NCBI GenBank assembly: GCA_029204225.1
Contig: CM055095.1
Span: forward strand, 9,764,243 to 9,828,242
From: Diphasiastrum complanatum
Lineage: Eukaryota > Streptophyta > Lycopodiopsida > Lycopodiales > Lycopodiaceae
Direction: 5' to 3'
Length of the DNA: 64,000 nt
Below, piece after piece: positions 22,950 to 35,432 of the stretch (position 1 is the first letter of the stretch; every line of letters begins with the position of its first letter). The notes under the pieces were generated by a model. The model was given only the letters and a program-made list of their open reading frames with translations. It was not told the origin of the DNA and did not search any database. The translations under genes were made by a program, and so were the position numbers.

Positions 22950-25900
22950 ATAATTGTCAAAGGTGATTTTTATTTTCATCAATTTCTATTTTTTTTATCA
23001 TATCTATATTTTTTTAAATTAAAATTTTAGTGTGAGCGGCCACCTCGGGCAGCACTAACGCATGATGGGCAGCGTGAGCGCTGTTGGGGGCCCTCCCTTT
23101 TTTTTGAATTTTTTTCCCTTCCCCTCTCACAGGCCTGTCACGCTCGGGTCTTTGGGAGAGGAGGACACAAGAGTGTGAGCCCAAGTGCTGACGTTTAAAA
23201 ATGTTTGCCTACCAAACACTTTGAATTCCAACGACAAGAGGAGATGGAGTTGGAGATTGACTCCAGAATCTAATCTATGACAACAATGTTATATAAATAT
23301 CGCGAAGGGCCAGAAAGGTTTTTCTACAGACCATTTAAGATGCAGTCTTGACATGGATAGTCAATCACTCCAGTGTATGTGGTTATTAGTTATGCCTCGT
23401 CATTCTGGGTTGGCCTATAAAGTGATTAATAATCATATGGGGGTCTAGACCTATAATTGGACATAGGAGCACTTGCATGGTGTTTGACTGCTATAATGCA
23501 AGAATAGGAGATCAATAGCTCAATATAGATTCAATGGGAATCCTAAGGAGAATATTCTCTCCTCTTGGAGAGAATACATACCATGGAAACTCGTCCATCT
23601 CCCTATTGGATTTTCTGATTATTGGAGGGAAAGCTGGTGGTATGGAACATCAGTAATTACAAAGGGAATTTCTTGGATAATAATGCTCTGTAGACTGATG
23701 GTTAGTGATTACGGTAATGGTAATACTAATAGAGAAATCCATTGATTATTATTTTTTGGGTATTGAAAATTATGAGATATAGATCTGGATCCCAAATGGT
23801 ATCTCATTATTTACAAAATCTGGAGGCCCTTAAATCTAATTTCTCTATTATTTTAAACCTCTACTTTTTAGAAATTTCTTAAATACAAGAGAATTGGATT
23901 GAGATTCATATAATTCCTTCCAGTATAGAACTATGTTCTGAAGGATTGATTATAATTATTAGAAATTGTACTTCCATACAAGGGTGAATATAGCTCAAAT
24001 TCTATTGATGTTTTCAATTATTTAAGTGGAATTTAGACTTTCTAAAATGTTCATCTCTATTTAATAGTTGATTATTGAGATGTAATATTTCTATCTCTTG
24101 GGATAAGATATTCTATGATTTTGAGGAAAAAGTCCAGTTTGTCATAGTATTGAATACTATTTACTGACTTTTTCAAATCTTTGATATCTTATACGTTATC
24201 TTCTGAGAACTTTTTAATCGAAATTATAAAAAAAAAAGAGGGGGAAGAAAGGATAGGAATTGACTTTTGATGAATCAGCCAATTGCATAGATTTCTTTTG
24301 AGGAATGCAGTATGTGGGCAAAGTAGAACTATCCAGTTGAAATAGAGAAACTCTCTAGTGATTGTTTTGAATGATCTGGAACTAGAGGAGTTTTGGGAAT
24401 ATTGAGCTGTGGGATATTCATGAATATGGAAAGTAGTGGTAAAGATCAAATAAAGATTCACTTATTGTTGCCAAGTGCCATTTTGTTATGGATTATATCA
24501 GGGGAATAAAGCTTTAATTTTAATCTTATGTCCAAAGTGATGAGGTTCATGAATCGTGATTTGGATTTCGCAGTCGCGAAGCTTTCGTGAAGGGACCACG
24601 ATCCTCTTGCGACTCGGATGGAGTTCAGATGCGATCGCTGGACATTGCCAGCTAAATCACTCCTACAATCCTCTAGAATGTAGCCAGGCACTGCTAATCT
24701 ACGTTTATAAAATTAATGCAGCATTCAACATAGTTTCAACCAAGGCACGGAATTAAAATGAACAAGAAAACTCAGACACACGGTTAACAACAGAAGCATT
24801 TGCATTCTAGATCAGACACAACAAGAGAAATTATCTATATTGATCTTCCTCTGCTTTCTTCAAGCACTGCATGCAAATCCACGTAGTGCATTGGCATGGG
24901 AGAAACACGGTTCTCTCACGAGTAATCGTCTCGCTTTACTAGCAGACAATTGGATCTCTATAAATCCTGATCACAGAGCTCATCTCGCACGCAGGCGGAC
25001 TTGTTGTCTGTATTTCATCTTGATTGCTTACTAGCATCAGACTAATACCTTACACTGTATGTGTAATCTATATGTCAAGTATCATCTAGTAAGTATGGTC
25101 GCTCTATGTAAATCTAAGATTAGAGTGATTAAACATCTACAACTAATCAGGGAATTGCAAGAGTGGCAGATTAGTCGCGACCTAAAATGTATCTGTTGAC
25201 GTCATGCCATTAGATAAGATATCCGTACTTCTGGGTACTTGCATGATCTCACTGGTACTCTTTGGAGCGTGGAGGGCACGAGAAGGTTTCGTTTCCATCG
25301 TTGGTTTCGTTTTGGTCATTTGCCTTCTCTCGTACTGGACCGCAAAAGATTCTCGTTCGTGAATCTTTCCTGTTCGCGAACCGTTCGTCTTCGTCTGCTT
25401 TGATCTTTCTTCTTGTACTATTTACTTCCATGTACGTAAATGATTCAACGAGCCACCGGTTTCAAACCGTAAGGAATATATGCGATGCAAAGAGTGTAGA
25501 CTTTTCTTTTCACAAATTTCATTATTTCTCTTGCATCGCGTTGTTGAACTATATAAAAATAGGGGGGGGGATCATCTATAGACTTGGAGACAAATGTGTC
25601 TTTTGGATCATCCTCAATGCCAAAATCTCCAGTCTGTTGATTCTCTCTCTATCTCTTCTCAGCCTTTGTTTTTTGAAGGTGGGTTCTAAATTGTTCAAGA
25701 AGTTGCCCACTCTTCTTATTTCAAAACTCTGTGAAAAATAAAAAATTGCAAATTTTTTATGCATTTATACTCAGCATTGTTAATATAACTCGCAATTATT
25801 AAATCAATAACTCGTAGCAGGAGCTTATGCTAAGCATGGCTTAGGCATTGGAATTTTTTTTTTTACTTAAAAATGTTTGTAAAGTATGAAAGCCGTTAAG

Positions 25901-26165
25901 ATAGATGATCATTCTTAGCATAGACTATTCCTTCACATGAATGACTAGTATGCTTACCATATCTCTAAACAAAATTAAAAATCTTTGAAGCTCCTTATCT
26001 TTGGAGTTATTTTGGTACAACTTTTGACACTCAGCCCAATCTTGACAATTGAGACTTTTAACCATCGCTTCTTGCACCTTCATAAAAAGTTAAAAAGTTT
26101 GTTTGAAAAAAATAATGATATTAGATTCAGTAAATTAAAACTAGTGATGTGAGCCCGCAAGTCTG
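22950..26165. other. Intergenic DNA without recognised genes
   Basis: Long AT-rich stretch with short ORFs. One segment at about 25260-25440 has repeated TTCGTT/GTTCGCGAA words and could belong to an old LTR, but no ends were found. Confidence 0.4.
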
Positions 26166-26169
26166 CGAG

Positions 26170-27880
26170 CGGGTAGGACAAGGTTTTAAGCGGGTGGGCA
26201 AAGGTGAGGGTTATTTCTTTCTTTTGATTTGTAACACATAATCTGCCATGTAGCATTTTTTTCCCTTGCATGTACCACTATCCTGAAATCAAACTCTAAC
26301 AATAGTAGTAACCATCGTGTGATCCGTCTTGTGTTGCAAGTTTTATTCACTAAATATATCAAGGTCTGATGGTCCATATAAAATGCAAAGTGAGTGGCCA
26401 TCAAATAGTGTCTAAATTTCTTGACCGCAAAAATCATTGCAAGTGCTTCTCACTCTATGGTTGAATAGTTCATTTTTGATTCATTGAGCTGTCGGTTGGC
26501 AAATCGGATTGAAAAATCATTTTTGCACTCTCCTGGCTGGTTCAAGATGGCTCCGACTGCATACTTCGATGCGTCTGTATGCACATGGAATTTGGGTGCG
26601 TCCTTTAGCTTTTGGAATGCTTGTATGGTTTCCTTCGTCCAATGTGGTTCTGTGATGAGCTTGTAGATTGGCCTTGCTAACTCCACAAAATCTAGAATGA
26701 AGATCCGATAGTAGTTAGTGTGGCTCATGAAAATGTAGACCTCGCGAATTGTCCCCGATAGTGGCAGATCAACAATGACCCTTATCTTTGATAGATCATA
26801 GGTGATTCTGTGTCTTGATATAATGTGGACAGAGATGAGGCCATGTGTCACCCAAAATTGACACTTTTTTGGGTTCAAGGATATTTGGTACTTGCGGCAT
26901 TGAATTAACACTTCTCCAAATGAGATAAGTGCTCATTGTCTGGAAGGTACTAGGGGCATTGCAAAGTCTGAATGACATCACCTTATAGGCTTAAGTTCTC
27001 CATTATGTGGCGAATGATGTCTTGTGTTGATCCTCATGCACAATTTTCACTTGATTGTAGTCGTTGAAGCTGTCCATAAAACTGTAAGCTTCTACTCCTT
27101 CTACTCGATCTAGGACACTCTTCGTGAAGGGTATGGGAAAGTGATCATTCTTTGTAAGTGCATTCAATGCCTTTAGATTTACACAGATTCCCATTTTGTC
27201 ATTCTTATTGGGTACTATGACTTCACTGGTGCCCATTTTGTATGCTCGATTTCATAAATGAAATTGATGTCAAGCAGCTTCTGCAACTCCTGTTTGATTA
27301 GCTCTATATAGTTAGAAATGTAACGATAGTAACGACTCACCTTGGGGACTACTCCATCCACCAAGGATATGGTATGTTGGACTACGGTTGGTAGTATACC
27401 CTTTAGATTCTTGTATGTCCATGTGAAACAATCTTGGCATTCCACCAACAGATTACATAGCCTTGTGAATTAAGTGGGCGTCAACTGTGCCCCCACATGA
27501 ATGATCTTGTCTTCTTCACCAGGTTCAACTAAGTTCATTGGTTGTGTATGGGCTGGTCCTTCGAAAACTTGTTCCTTATCTTCATGATCCATGTCAAGCT
27601 CTTTTTGTGCTTTTGGCAGCATGATTACCACGTCGTCTAAGGTATGCATGATTTTTTAAAGTTTCTGACATCTCGTGAACTGGCAATATTTCTCCTCCAA
27701 CAAGTTAATTTTAGCATGACTGGTGAGCTGCGGGGTTCCAGTCATCTGTGAGGATGATGCAAAATCTTGTTCCAACTGGATGGATTTCAAGAAATTTAGC
27801 ACCTTCTTTTTGCCCTTCCTGTCAGCAAGACTGGCTGCATCCTTGTTATCCTTCTAGAAAATTGGCTTAATATTTGCCTC
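26170..27880 (-). pseudogene. Gypsy reverse transcriptase/RNase H remnant, family D
   Basis: Reading leftward on the minus strand: a decayed spacer, then HTLDDVVIMLPKAQKELD (about 27640-27590), CFTWTYKNLKGI, FIYEIEHTKWA, the RT start VNLKALNALTKNDHFPIPF, SFMDSFNDYNQVKI, then KYQISLNPKKCQFWVTHG. RNase H follows with FHVHTDASKYAVGAIL, FANRQLNESKMNYSTIE and ATHFAFYMDHQTLIYLVNKT. All of these match element D (37.65-39.2 kb) in order. The YLDD active-site segment is missing in a gap near 26930-26990. Stops and frameshifts throughout. Confidence 0.88.
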
Positions 27881-27899
27881 GTGATTACGACAAATCACT

Positions 27900-30789
27900 C
27901 CAATGGATCACCTGATTGTAATGCTGTTTCATTTGATTTTAGTGCTAGTAGAATAGTTCATTTATCGAAATGACTAATCACTTGGAGTAGCAAAGATAGT
28001 CGACACAAGAATGTCAGTAACCTTCACAAGGGACTCTTGTAAATTGTTTGATGAAGATTTTGATAACCTAGTTGCTAAAGGTAACAGAGATGGTAATTTG
28101 TATCACTTGAGCATTCGAACTCAAATCGAACAAGCAAATCAAAATCAAGAATCAACATATATTCTGTGGCACAAGAGGTTATGTCACATGAACATGGAAT
28201 CCTTGTACCAAGCCCACAAGAGTCATAGAATTGAAGGAGTTGAAATCAAGAGTCGATATGTTTGAACTACTTGCAAATCCTGTCTTAAAGACAAAATGAC
28301 TCAAACACCTTTCAGTAAAGATGTTCATAAAGCAACCAAGGTACTGGAAATTGTGCATTCAGATATTTGTGGACCATTCAGAGTATTGTCTTTAGGTGAT
28401 GCAAAATACTTCAAAACGTTTATTGATGACTTCAACAAGTTCACTGTAGTATGCTTTATTCGTACAAAATCAGAAGCTTTCGAGATATTCGTTGAGTATA
28501 CGAATTGAGCTGAGAAGCATACATGCAACAAGTTAAGGCAAATTCGCACAGATCGTGGAGGTGAGTACAATTTCAACAAATTCAAAACTTTTTGTACTGA
28601 TTGAGGTATTATGCATACGAATACTGCATCATACACACCTCAGCACAATGGAATCGCCGAACAAAGAAATCGTACACTAATGGAAGTTGCTAGGTGTATA
28701 ATGGCTCATGCGAAGGCACCAAAACAGTTGTGGGCGGAAGCGGTGGCTACGTCGAACTATCTTCAGAATCGAATTCTAAAATCTTGAATACCGGACAAAA
28801 CTCCTCACAAAATATGGTGGAAGTCAAAGCCAAATCTGTTCAGACATCCGGATGTGCAGTTTATATGCATATACCAGACAAATTGAGAAAGAAACTTGAT
28901 GAAAAGACAAAACAAGGTTTTCTGGTAGGATTCGAGTTACATTCGTCATATTGTCGAGTCTACATACCCGAAACTGGTAGAATAAAAGTTGTTCGAGATG
29001 TCAAATTTAATGAGTCAAAGTACACAGCAGACAGTGACTTTACCAATGACAGAAGTAAAACAAGCAGATGATGAACAAGAATTACCAGATTCAGAGGGAG
29101 TTCAAGATCGAGTACCTGAAAGACTCGAATCACTAGTTCGAATTCAAGCAGACCAGGGCAAACCCGAAAATGCATAATTGAATTCGAAACCTATACAAAC
29201 TGTGAGAAGATCTGATAGACAAAGAAAACCACCAGTAAGGTTTGGTCAGGATGTTTCAACAAATATAGCCATTGAATTTTGTGGCTTCACAGACGAACCT
29301 CAAACAATTGAGAAAGCTGTTGATGGACCAAATAAAGATCATTGGATTCAAGCAATGGGACGAAATGTCATCCATGTATAAGAACAATGCATGGACACTT
29401 GCACCTATACCTGATGGAAGAAAACTAGTTAAATGCAAGTGAATCTACAAGATTAAAACAGGTCCTAATGGAGATAACATCAAATACAAAACAAGGTTGG
29501 TTACGAAAGGTTTCTCACAAAAATATGGAATCGACTACACTGATACTTTCTCACCGGTAGTCAAACACACATCAATTCGCTTGTTATTCGCTTATGCAGT
29601 GGCTCATGATCTCAAAATCCATATTGTGGATGAGAAAATTGCTTTCTTGCACGAAGAATTAGAAGAAGATTTATTCGTGGATCAATTACTTAATTTTGTA
29701 AGACAAGAATATTCAGAATTCGAATGTCACATGAATAAAAACATCTATAGTCTGAAACAAGCAGCCAGACAATGGTATAGAAAGAAGGACAAAGCACTTG
29801 TTTATGTTGACGACACGCTTATCTTCTCAAGAAAAGATAAATTGATTTCAGATGTCAAAACAAACATTTCTGGAATATTTGAAATCACTAATCTAGGAGA
29901 AGCAAAAATCTATCTAGGCTCACAAATCGAAAGAGACTTTGAAGGTGGAAAGTCGTATCTTCACCAACAAAAGTACACTCGAAAAATCATTGACGACCTC
30001 AACATGCTCGAATGCAAAGGTGTGCATACTCCCATGATACCTGGAACAATACTGAGTAAGACAGATTGTCCGCAAACTCTCGAAGAAGAGAAATGAATGG
30101 CCAATACACCCTATCGAAGGCTGGTTGGATCATTGTTGTATCTTGCAGACAACACCAGACTTAATATAGCATTTGCAGTATACAGACTGAGCCAATTTAT
30201 CAGAACCTAGGATCGTTGCATTGGAAGTTAGCAAAAAGAGTAGTACAATATCTCCAAGAAACGAAAGACTATTAAATATGTTATTCGAAGGAAGCTAGAT
30301 TTCGAATTGAATGTTACAGTGACACAAGCTAGGCATCCATGAAGGATGATAGCAAAAGTATTTTAGGAGGTTTTACTCTAGCATCTGGTGCATCCATACT
30401 TTGGATAAGCAAGAAGCAAACAACAATAGCTCAATCTTCGTGTGAGGCCGAATATGTAGCAGCAGCTAAGATGGAAAACGAGCTGATATGGATCAAACAA
30501 ATGTTGGAAGAATTTGATGAAACTATTTTTGAACCTTATGTCTTATTAATGGATAACACTTCAACAATTTATCTTACGAAAGATCTTGTGTTTCATTTGA
30601 AAACAAAGCATATAGCTATCAAGTATCATGTTATTCAGGACTTAGTCAAAAAGAAGATACTAAAGACAGTCTTCATACCTACAGAGGAAATGACAGCTGA
30701 TATCTTTACAAAGCCACTCAATAAAGCTTTGTTTGAGAAGCAACAAAGAAGATTGGGATTAATCCAACTGCCCACTTTGAGAGGGAGCT
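27900..30789 (+). pseudogene. Copia element B, 5'-truncated pol
   Basis: Begins in the pre-integrase region (RDGNLYHL, LWHKRLCHMNMESL), followed by integrase with HSDICGPF, IRTDRGGEY and HNGIAEQRNRT (all three acidic positions visible). The linker has several stops and shifts. Reverse transcriptase includes GFSQKYGIDYTDTFSPVVKHTSIR and YSLKQAARQWY, then runs early into LVYVDDTLIFS. About 30-40 residues normally present between these two motifs are missing, so the palm is damaged. RNase H ends with SSCEAEYVAA, HIAIKYHVI and ADIFTKPLN. Gag, protease and 5' LTR are absent. Confidence 0.88.
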
Positions 30790-30820
30790 GTAGAACACCT
30801 CAACAGACAAATCTTGGTTC
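30777..30820 (+). promoter_or_regulatory. Polypurine tract and 3' LTR start of element B
   Basis: TTGAGAGGGAGC followed by TGTAGAACACC just after the RNase H end. This is where a copia polypurine tract and LTR start are expected. The LTR seems to last only a few dozen bases before element C leader sequence begins. Confidence 0.5.
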
Positions 30821-31373
30821 TACCAACTTAGCCTTCAACTTCATTAAAAATTTTCATTCTGAAATTGGAGTTGGGTCCCTTCACAAGTGAAGAGTGAAGT
30901 TTCTTCAAGGTGAAGAAACAGTTCAAAAACTAGAAAAGTCCCTATTTTTGGGTCTTTTGCCCGTTTTGACCCAAACGAAAGGCTATAACCTCCAAATGAA
31001 GGGCACCCGGACTGTACTTGCAAGTACGATACAGCAAAACAGAGTGATTGCAGCGGAGAAAGTGTTCGGAGTACATTAGAAGTGATTTCACCATTCCACT
31101 AGGCACGTTGTTGGAAGTTGACGACTGAGTGCATTTCGGAAGGCGACGCCAATTTGGCTTTCAAATTGGTGGAAAAGCGACGAGTGGACTGGTAAGGGAA
31201 AAAGTGCAGGTCATTATTTTTAACTTCTAACATCACTGTTGGCCTCGACATACTGTTTTTAGCCTACGGCAGAAGTTTCAAGCAGTTTTGCGATGGCAAA
31301 CATGGGAGAGTCCATTATGAGTGAAAGTAGCGAATTGGACGGGATTTCCAGCTATGCAGTGTAGAAATTCAAA

Positions 31374-32436
31374 ATGAAAAACATACTGATGGAGAAAGAC
31401 GTGTGGGAAGTCGTCATAGGTGATGAGAGAAGGCCGCCAAATGAAGCAGATATCAAAGTGTTTGACAAAAAGATGAGGAAAGCTTTGACCTTCATTAACT
31501 TGTCAGTGAATGATCACATCATTACCCACATTTGTGATGCTGTTACACCTAGACATGCATGGGATGTGCTAAAGGAACAGTTCAAGATGTCAAATCCGTC
31601 AAGAATCATGTTTCTGAAGTCAAAGTTGAATAGTGCTCGCATGGAGCAAGGAGAGCACATTCAGACGTACATGACCAGAATCAACACAATGAGAGATGAA
31701 CTGCATTCTATTGGTGAGTGCATACGTGATGTGGAGCTGGTGCACAATGCATTGTGCGGCATTGCAGAACCCTATCAGATGTTTGTGAGTGGAATAGCAT
31801 CAAGAGAGAGATTGCCAACCTTTGACGAGCTCATAGGAAACTTCATGCAAAAAGAGCAACATAGAGAAATGTTGAAAGTTGGACGTCAAAATACTGACGA
31901 TCAGGCACTTGCAACACGCCAAAAACAAGGCAAGGGCAAGGTAAAAAAGAAGTCTAAGCAACAATTTGCCAAGTCTCAGGAGGACGAGAGATCTTCCAGT
32001 AAAACTAAGAAGAAAGACAAGTGCTTCCATTGTGGTAAAAAGGGCCAGTGAATGTCGCGAATTCCTGGCGGATCAAGGCAAGGGAAAACCAAAACAAGCA
32101 GGTAACCTTGTCGATGAGGGTGAGATTGAAGACTTTAGCATCTTCATATCTGCATTGTCATCTAATCAAGATGATCAAGCATGGTATATTGACTCGGGAG
32201 CCACAAGACACATGACAGGTAACAAGAATTGGTTCAGTAGTTTGAAGGTGTTGGATAATGGAACATCTGTTTCACAAGCAAATGGTGAGGTGTGCAAGAT
32301 CAAGGGCATAGGCACTGTTTCAATCCAACTACTTGATGACAAAAGCAGGATGATCAGGGAGGTACTTTACGTACCAGGTTTGAAGAAAAATCTACTTTCT
32401 ATTGGAGTCATTACTGATCAAAAGTTGAAAGTATAA
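31374..32436 (+). pseudogene. Element C gag and protease
   Basis: The first 225 residues are one open frame: a copia capsid-like gag (AWDVLKEQFKMSNPSRIMFLK, YMTRINTMRDELHSIGE, VSGIASRERLPTFDELI), then a Lys-rich stretch and the beginning of a zinc knuckle, CFHCGKKGQ. A frameshift and TGA stop fall inside the knuckle, so its His and last Cys are only readable in the other frame (ECREFLADQGKGK). The protease follows with AWYIDSGATRHMTGN near 32181-32220 and LYVPGLKKNLLSIG. An ATG at 31374 is the first in this frame, but the gag start may lie further upstream, since GISSYAV precedes it. Confidence 0.86.
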
Positions 32437-33745
32437 TTTGCCCATGATCATTGCTTTGTGAAGGATGTGAACCAAAAGTTTAAAGTTATTGCGGATGGAG
32501 TAAGAGAGCCCAATACAAAATTGTACAAGTTGAATGCTACAATTAAGGGGCAACATGGACTTGTATTGTCCATTCCATCGCAAACTGAGTTGTGGCATAA
32601 GAGGCTTGGTCACTTGAACTTGGGAAGCCTCAGTTTGATGAGAAAATTGGAGATGGTAACAGGATTGCCTACCATAGAAGATCACTTGAAATTGATGTGC
32701 GAATCTTGTGTATATGGGAAGCAACATCGAAAGAAGTTCAATAAAGGGGTGTTGCAAGAGCAAAGAACATCCTGGATTTAATCCACACATATTTATGCGG
32801 GCTATGAGGACCATGTCCTTAGGTAAAGCCTTCTATTTCATGACCTTTATTGATGATATGTCACGTAAGACGTGGATCTACTTCTTGAAGAAGAAATTAG
32901 ATGCATTTGATAACTTCAAGAGCTTCAAAGCATTGGTAAAAAATCAGACAGGTAGGAAGATCAAAGTCCTAAGATCAGATAGTGGAGGTGAGTACAAGTC
33001 TAATGACTTCAATGATCTTTGTGATCAATGTGGGATTAAAAGACAATTTACGCAAGCTCATACTCCTACTCTCAATGGTGTAGCTGAGCGCAAGAATCGT
33101 ATGATTGTGGAAAGTGCCAGATCTATGCTAGTTGATATGAAACTACCAAAAGATTTTTGGTCAGAAGCATGTAGCACGACAGTCTATTTTCAAAATAGAA
33201 GTCCTACCATTGCCATACCAAAGATAACACCTGAGGAAGCATTCACGAAGAAGAAGCCAAAGGTGAACCACTTGTGAATCTTTGGATGTAAGGCCTTTGT
33301 ACACATTTCTAAAGAAGAGAGATGTAAACTTGATGTAAGAGCTATCAACCGCATATTCCTAGGATATGATGATCGTGTGAAGGGCTATAGATGTTTTGAT
33401 CCAGTGGAAAACAAAATCCATATAAGCCGTGATGTTATCTTTGATGAATCCAAGATGTATGAAGACGAGGATGCTGAGAAGATAGACACATCCACTGGGA
33501 AAGATGATATAGTGAGGATACCACCTGATGATAATCCATTCATTGACCTTCTGAGTGATGAACATGAGGATACATCTCAAGATACTACTACTCAACCTCA
33601 AGAGACAGGTTGGAGAGGTAGGGACAAACCTTTTGGTGCAAGAAGGATTGAAGTTGTAGGTGACAAACGCAAGGAGAAGGATGTACCGTGGGATACATTT
33701 TCACCAGGAAGCCGATTACCTGACATGAAGCTCCCCAAGTGGTGA
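32437..33745 (+). pseudogene. Element C integrase
   Basis: Pre-integrase region LWHKRLGHLNLGSLSLM and CESCVYGKQHRKKF, then a frameshift near 32755. The DDE core follows: a FIDDMSRKTWIYF segment, LRSDSGGEY (second Asp) and NGVAERKNRMIVES (catalytic Glu). The first Asp region is disturbed by the frameshift. VYFQNRSPT, FLGYDDRVKGYRCFDP and SRDVIFDES complete the domain. Stops lie near 33277 and 33745. Confidence 0.86.
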
Positions 33746-33749
33746 GAGA

Positions 33750-34612
33750 TTGTTGGAGAGCCGCGACATAGATGACTTTCCAGGATCATCTAACCAAGGA
33801 GAGCTACGAAGATCAACAAGAGAGAAGACTCAACCTGAAAGGTATGAAGCAAATTATGCTCTCTTATCTAGCATTATTCAAAGCAAAAAACCTTCGACTT
33901 ATGGTGAAGCGAAGGATGATGACATTTGGGTCAAGGCCATGGGAGAGGAGATGGAGTCAACTGCTAAGCATAGCACATGGGACATAGTAGAACCACCAGT
34001 TGGCAAGAAACCCATTGGTTGCAAATGGGTATACAAGACTAAGTACCATGCAGATGGAAGTATAGCAAAGCACAAGGCAAGATTGATGATCAAAGGGTAT
34101 GCACAAAGTAAAGGCTCGACTATGAGAAGACCTTTGTGCCAGTATGTAAGTGGAATACTCTACGTCTACTTGTTGCTTTAACTTCACATTTTGATTGGCC
34201 TTTGCATCAAATGGATGTGAAATCTGCTTTTCTACATGGTGAGTTAGAAGAAGAAGTGTTCATGGATCAACCTGAAGGCTTTGTAGCGAAGGGACAGGAA
34301 AATAAAGTATGTCGCTTGAAGAAAGCGCTTTATGGTCTTAAACAAGCACCACGTGCATGGTATAGCAAGATTGATGCCTACTTTCATTCAAAGGGGATGG
34401 TGAGAACACATTCTGATCCAAATCTATATGTCTTATGCTTTGATGGTATGGTTGCTTTGATTGCTCTTTATGTTGATGACTTGATTATTATGGGAAATAG
34501 TCAAGAGATGATAGACATGATCAAGAAAGACCTCATGAAATAATTCGAGATGATAGATCTTAGCTTGATGCATTACTGCCTTGGAGTAGAAGTGTGGCAA
34601 AAAGGACATGAA
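33750..34612 (+). pseudogene. Element C reverse transcriptase, 3'-truncated
   Basis: MGEEMESTAKHSTWDIVEP, GCKWVYKTKYHADGSIAKHKA, then a frameshift near 34115 and continuation with HQMDVKSAFLHGELEEEVF, YGLKQAPRAWY and the active site YVDD at 34469-34480. A stop follows at about 34541. The RT stops short of the RNase H domain. Confidence 0.86.
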
Positions 34613-34617
34613 GTGGA

Positions 34618-35391
34618 TTGTTGGAGGGTTTGTTGGAGGGTTTGCGGATCCCAAGGCAACCCTAACCCTAGTTAATAAGTGAGAGGGATTTGGCACCCTG
34701 TGTGTGTAAGTCCGACCCGATGACCACATAGTTATTTGATTGATTAGTTAAAAGTCAATAAAAGGACTTTAGGCCTTTTTGCGAGACTTTTAATGTCGCA
34801 GGGCCTAAATGTCAAGTTAGTGAATAAAGTTGGGTTTCTCTCCAATTTTGATGGTTCCCACACTTTTTTAAATTTGAATAAAAAGAGAGGCAAGACTGGA
34901 CCAATAGGATTCAGAGGCCAGGGTCCTCCTCTCTACTATAAAACGGGACCAACTCGAGTTGCTCCTCATGTTCATTTCCTCAGTTCAATAAAGCAGATTG
35001 GTTCTCTTTAGAAATGGATTGATGACTGTCCTTGAACTTTCTCTCTTTTCTTCCATTTCTCATGCTTTCTTTGGATTTTGCTAATTGTTGGATTTGATCA
35101 TTATTGGGATTGCTATTTCTTATGCTTTTTGTGAGAGAGAAAGGGAGAGAGAGAAGAGTAAGTTTCTATCATTGTTGTGGATTTAGGGTTAATGGAAGTA
35201 GGGTTAATGGATGTAGTGTTAATGCTTAGTGTTAATGGATGTTAGTGTTAGATCCTCCATTCATGTTGAAATCTGAACTATACTATCGCTCTCATGGGAA
35301 TGAACCTCCGCGTGACAACTAACTCCATCTCTTTGATGCTAGATTGACTAGATCTTGGATTTAGGTTAGGCAAGGAAAGAAATACACTACA
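34618..35391 (+). repeat. 5' LTR of gypsy element D
   Basis: Putative start TGTTGGAGGG, putative end ACACTACA. It holds a TATAAAA box at 34937-34943, a CAATAAAG polyadenylation-like word near 34985, and AGTGTTAATG/GGGTTAATGG words repeated at about 35185-35250. No second copy is available to confirm the ends. Confidence 0.6.
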
Positions 35392-35416
35392 ATTTTGGCA
35401 CTGTTGCCGGGGAGCT
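35392..35416 (+). promoter_or_regulatory. Primer binding region of element D
   Basis: ATTTTGGCACTGTTGCCGGG follows the LTR end. Athila/Tat-like gypsy elements typically have a TGGCGCCGTTGCCGGGG-type sequence here. Confidence 0.7.
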
Positions 35417-35432
35417 ACGCCAATTTTTCAAT

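Larger units (their letters stand above)
30820..34612 (+). mobile_element. Copia element C, truncated at both ends
   Basis: Leader (30820-31373) followed by gag, protease, integrase and the first two thirds of reverse transcriptase. The leader matches, on the opposite strand, the sequence next to the gag remnant at 44.3-44.7 kb. No 5' LTR was identified. At the right end the coding similarity stops at about 34612 (LGVEVWQKGHEV), where the LTR of gypsy element D begins, so D probably inserted here or joined by rearrangement. The RNase H and 3' LTR of C are not in the window. Confidence 0.85.

Noticed and set aside
25249..25741. ORFs on both strands near repeated TTCGTT words
   Set aside because: Neither has a recognisable motif, and the overlap of opposite-strand ORFs points to base composition.
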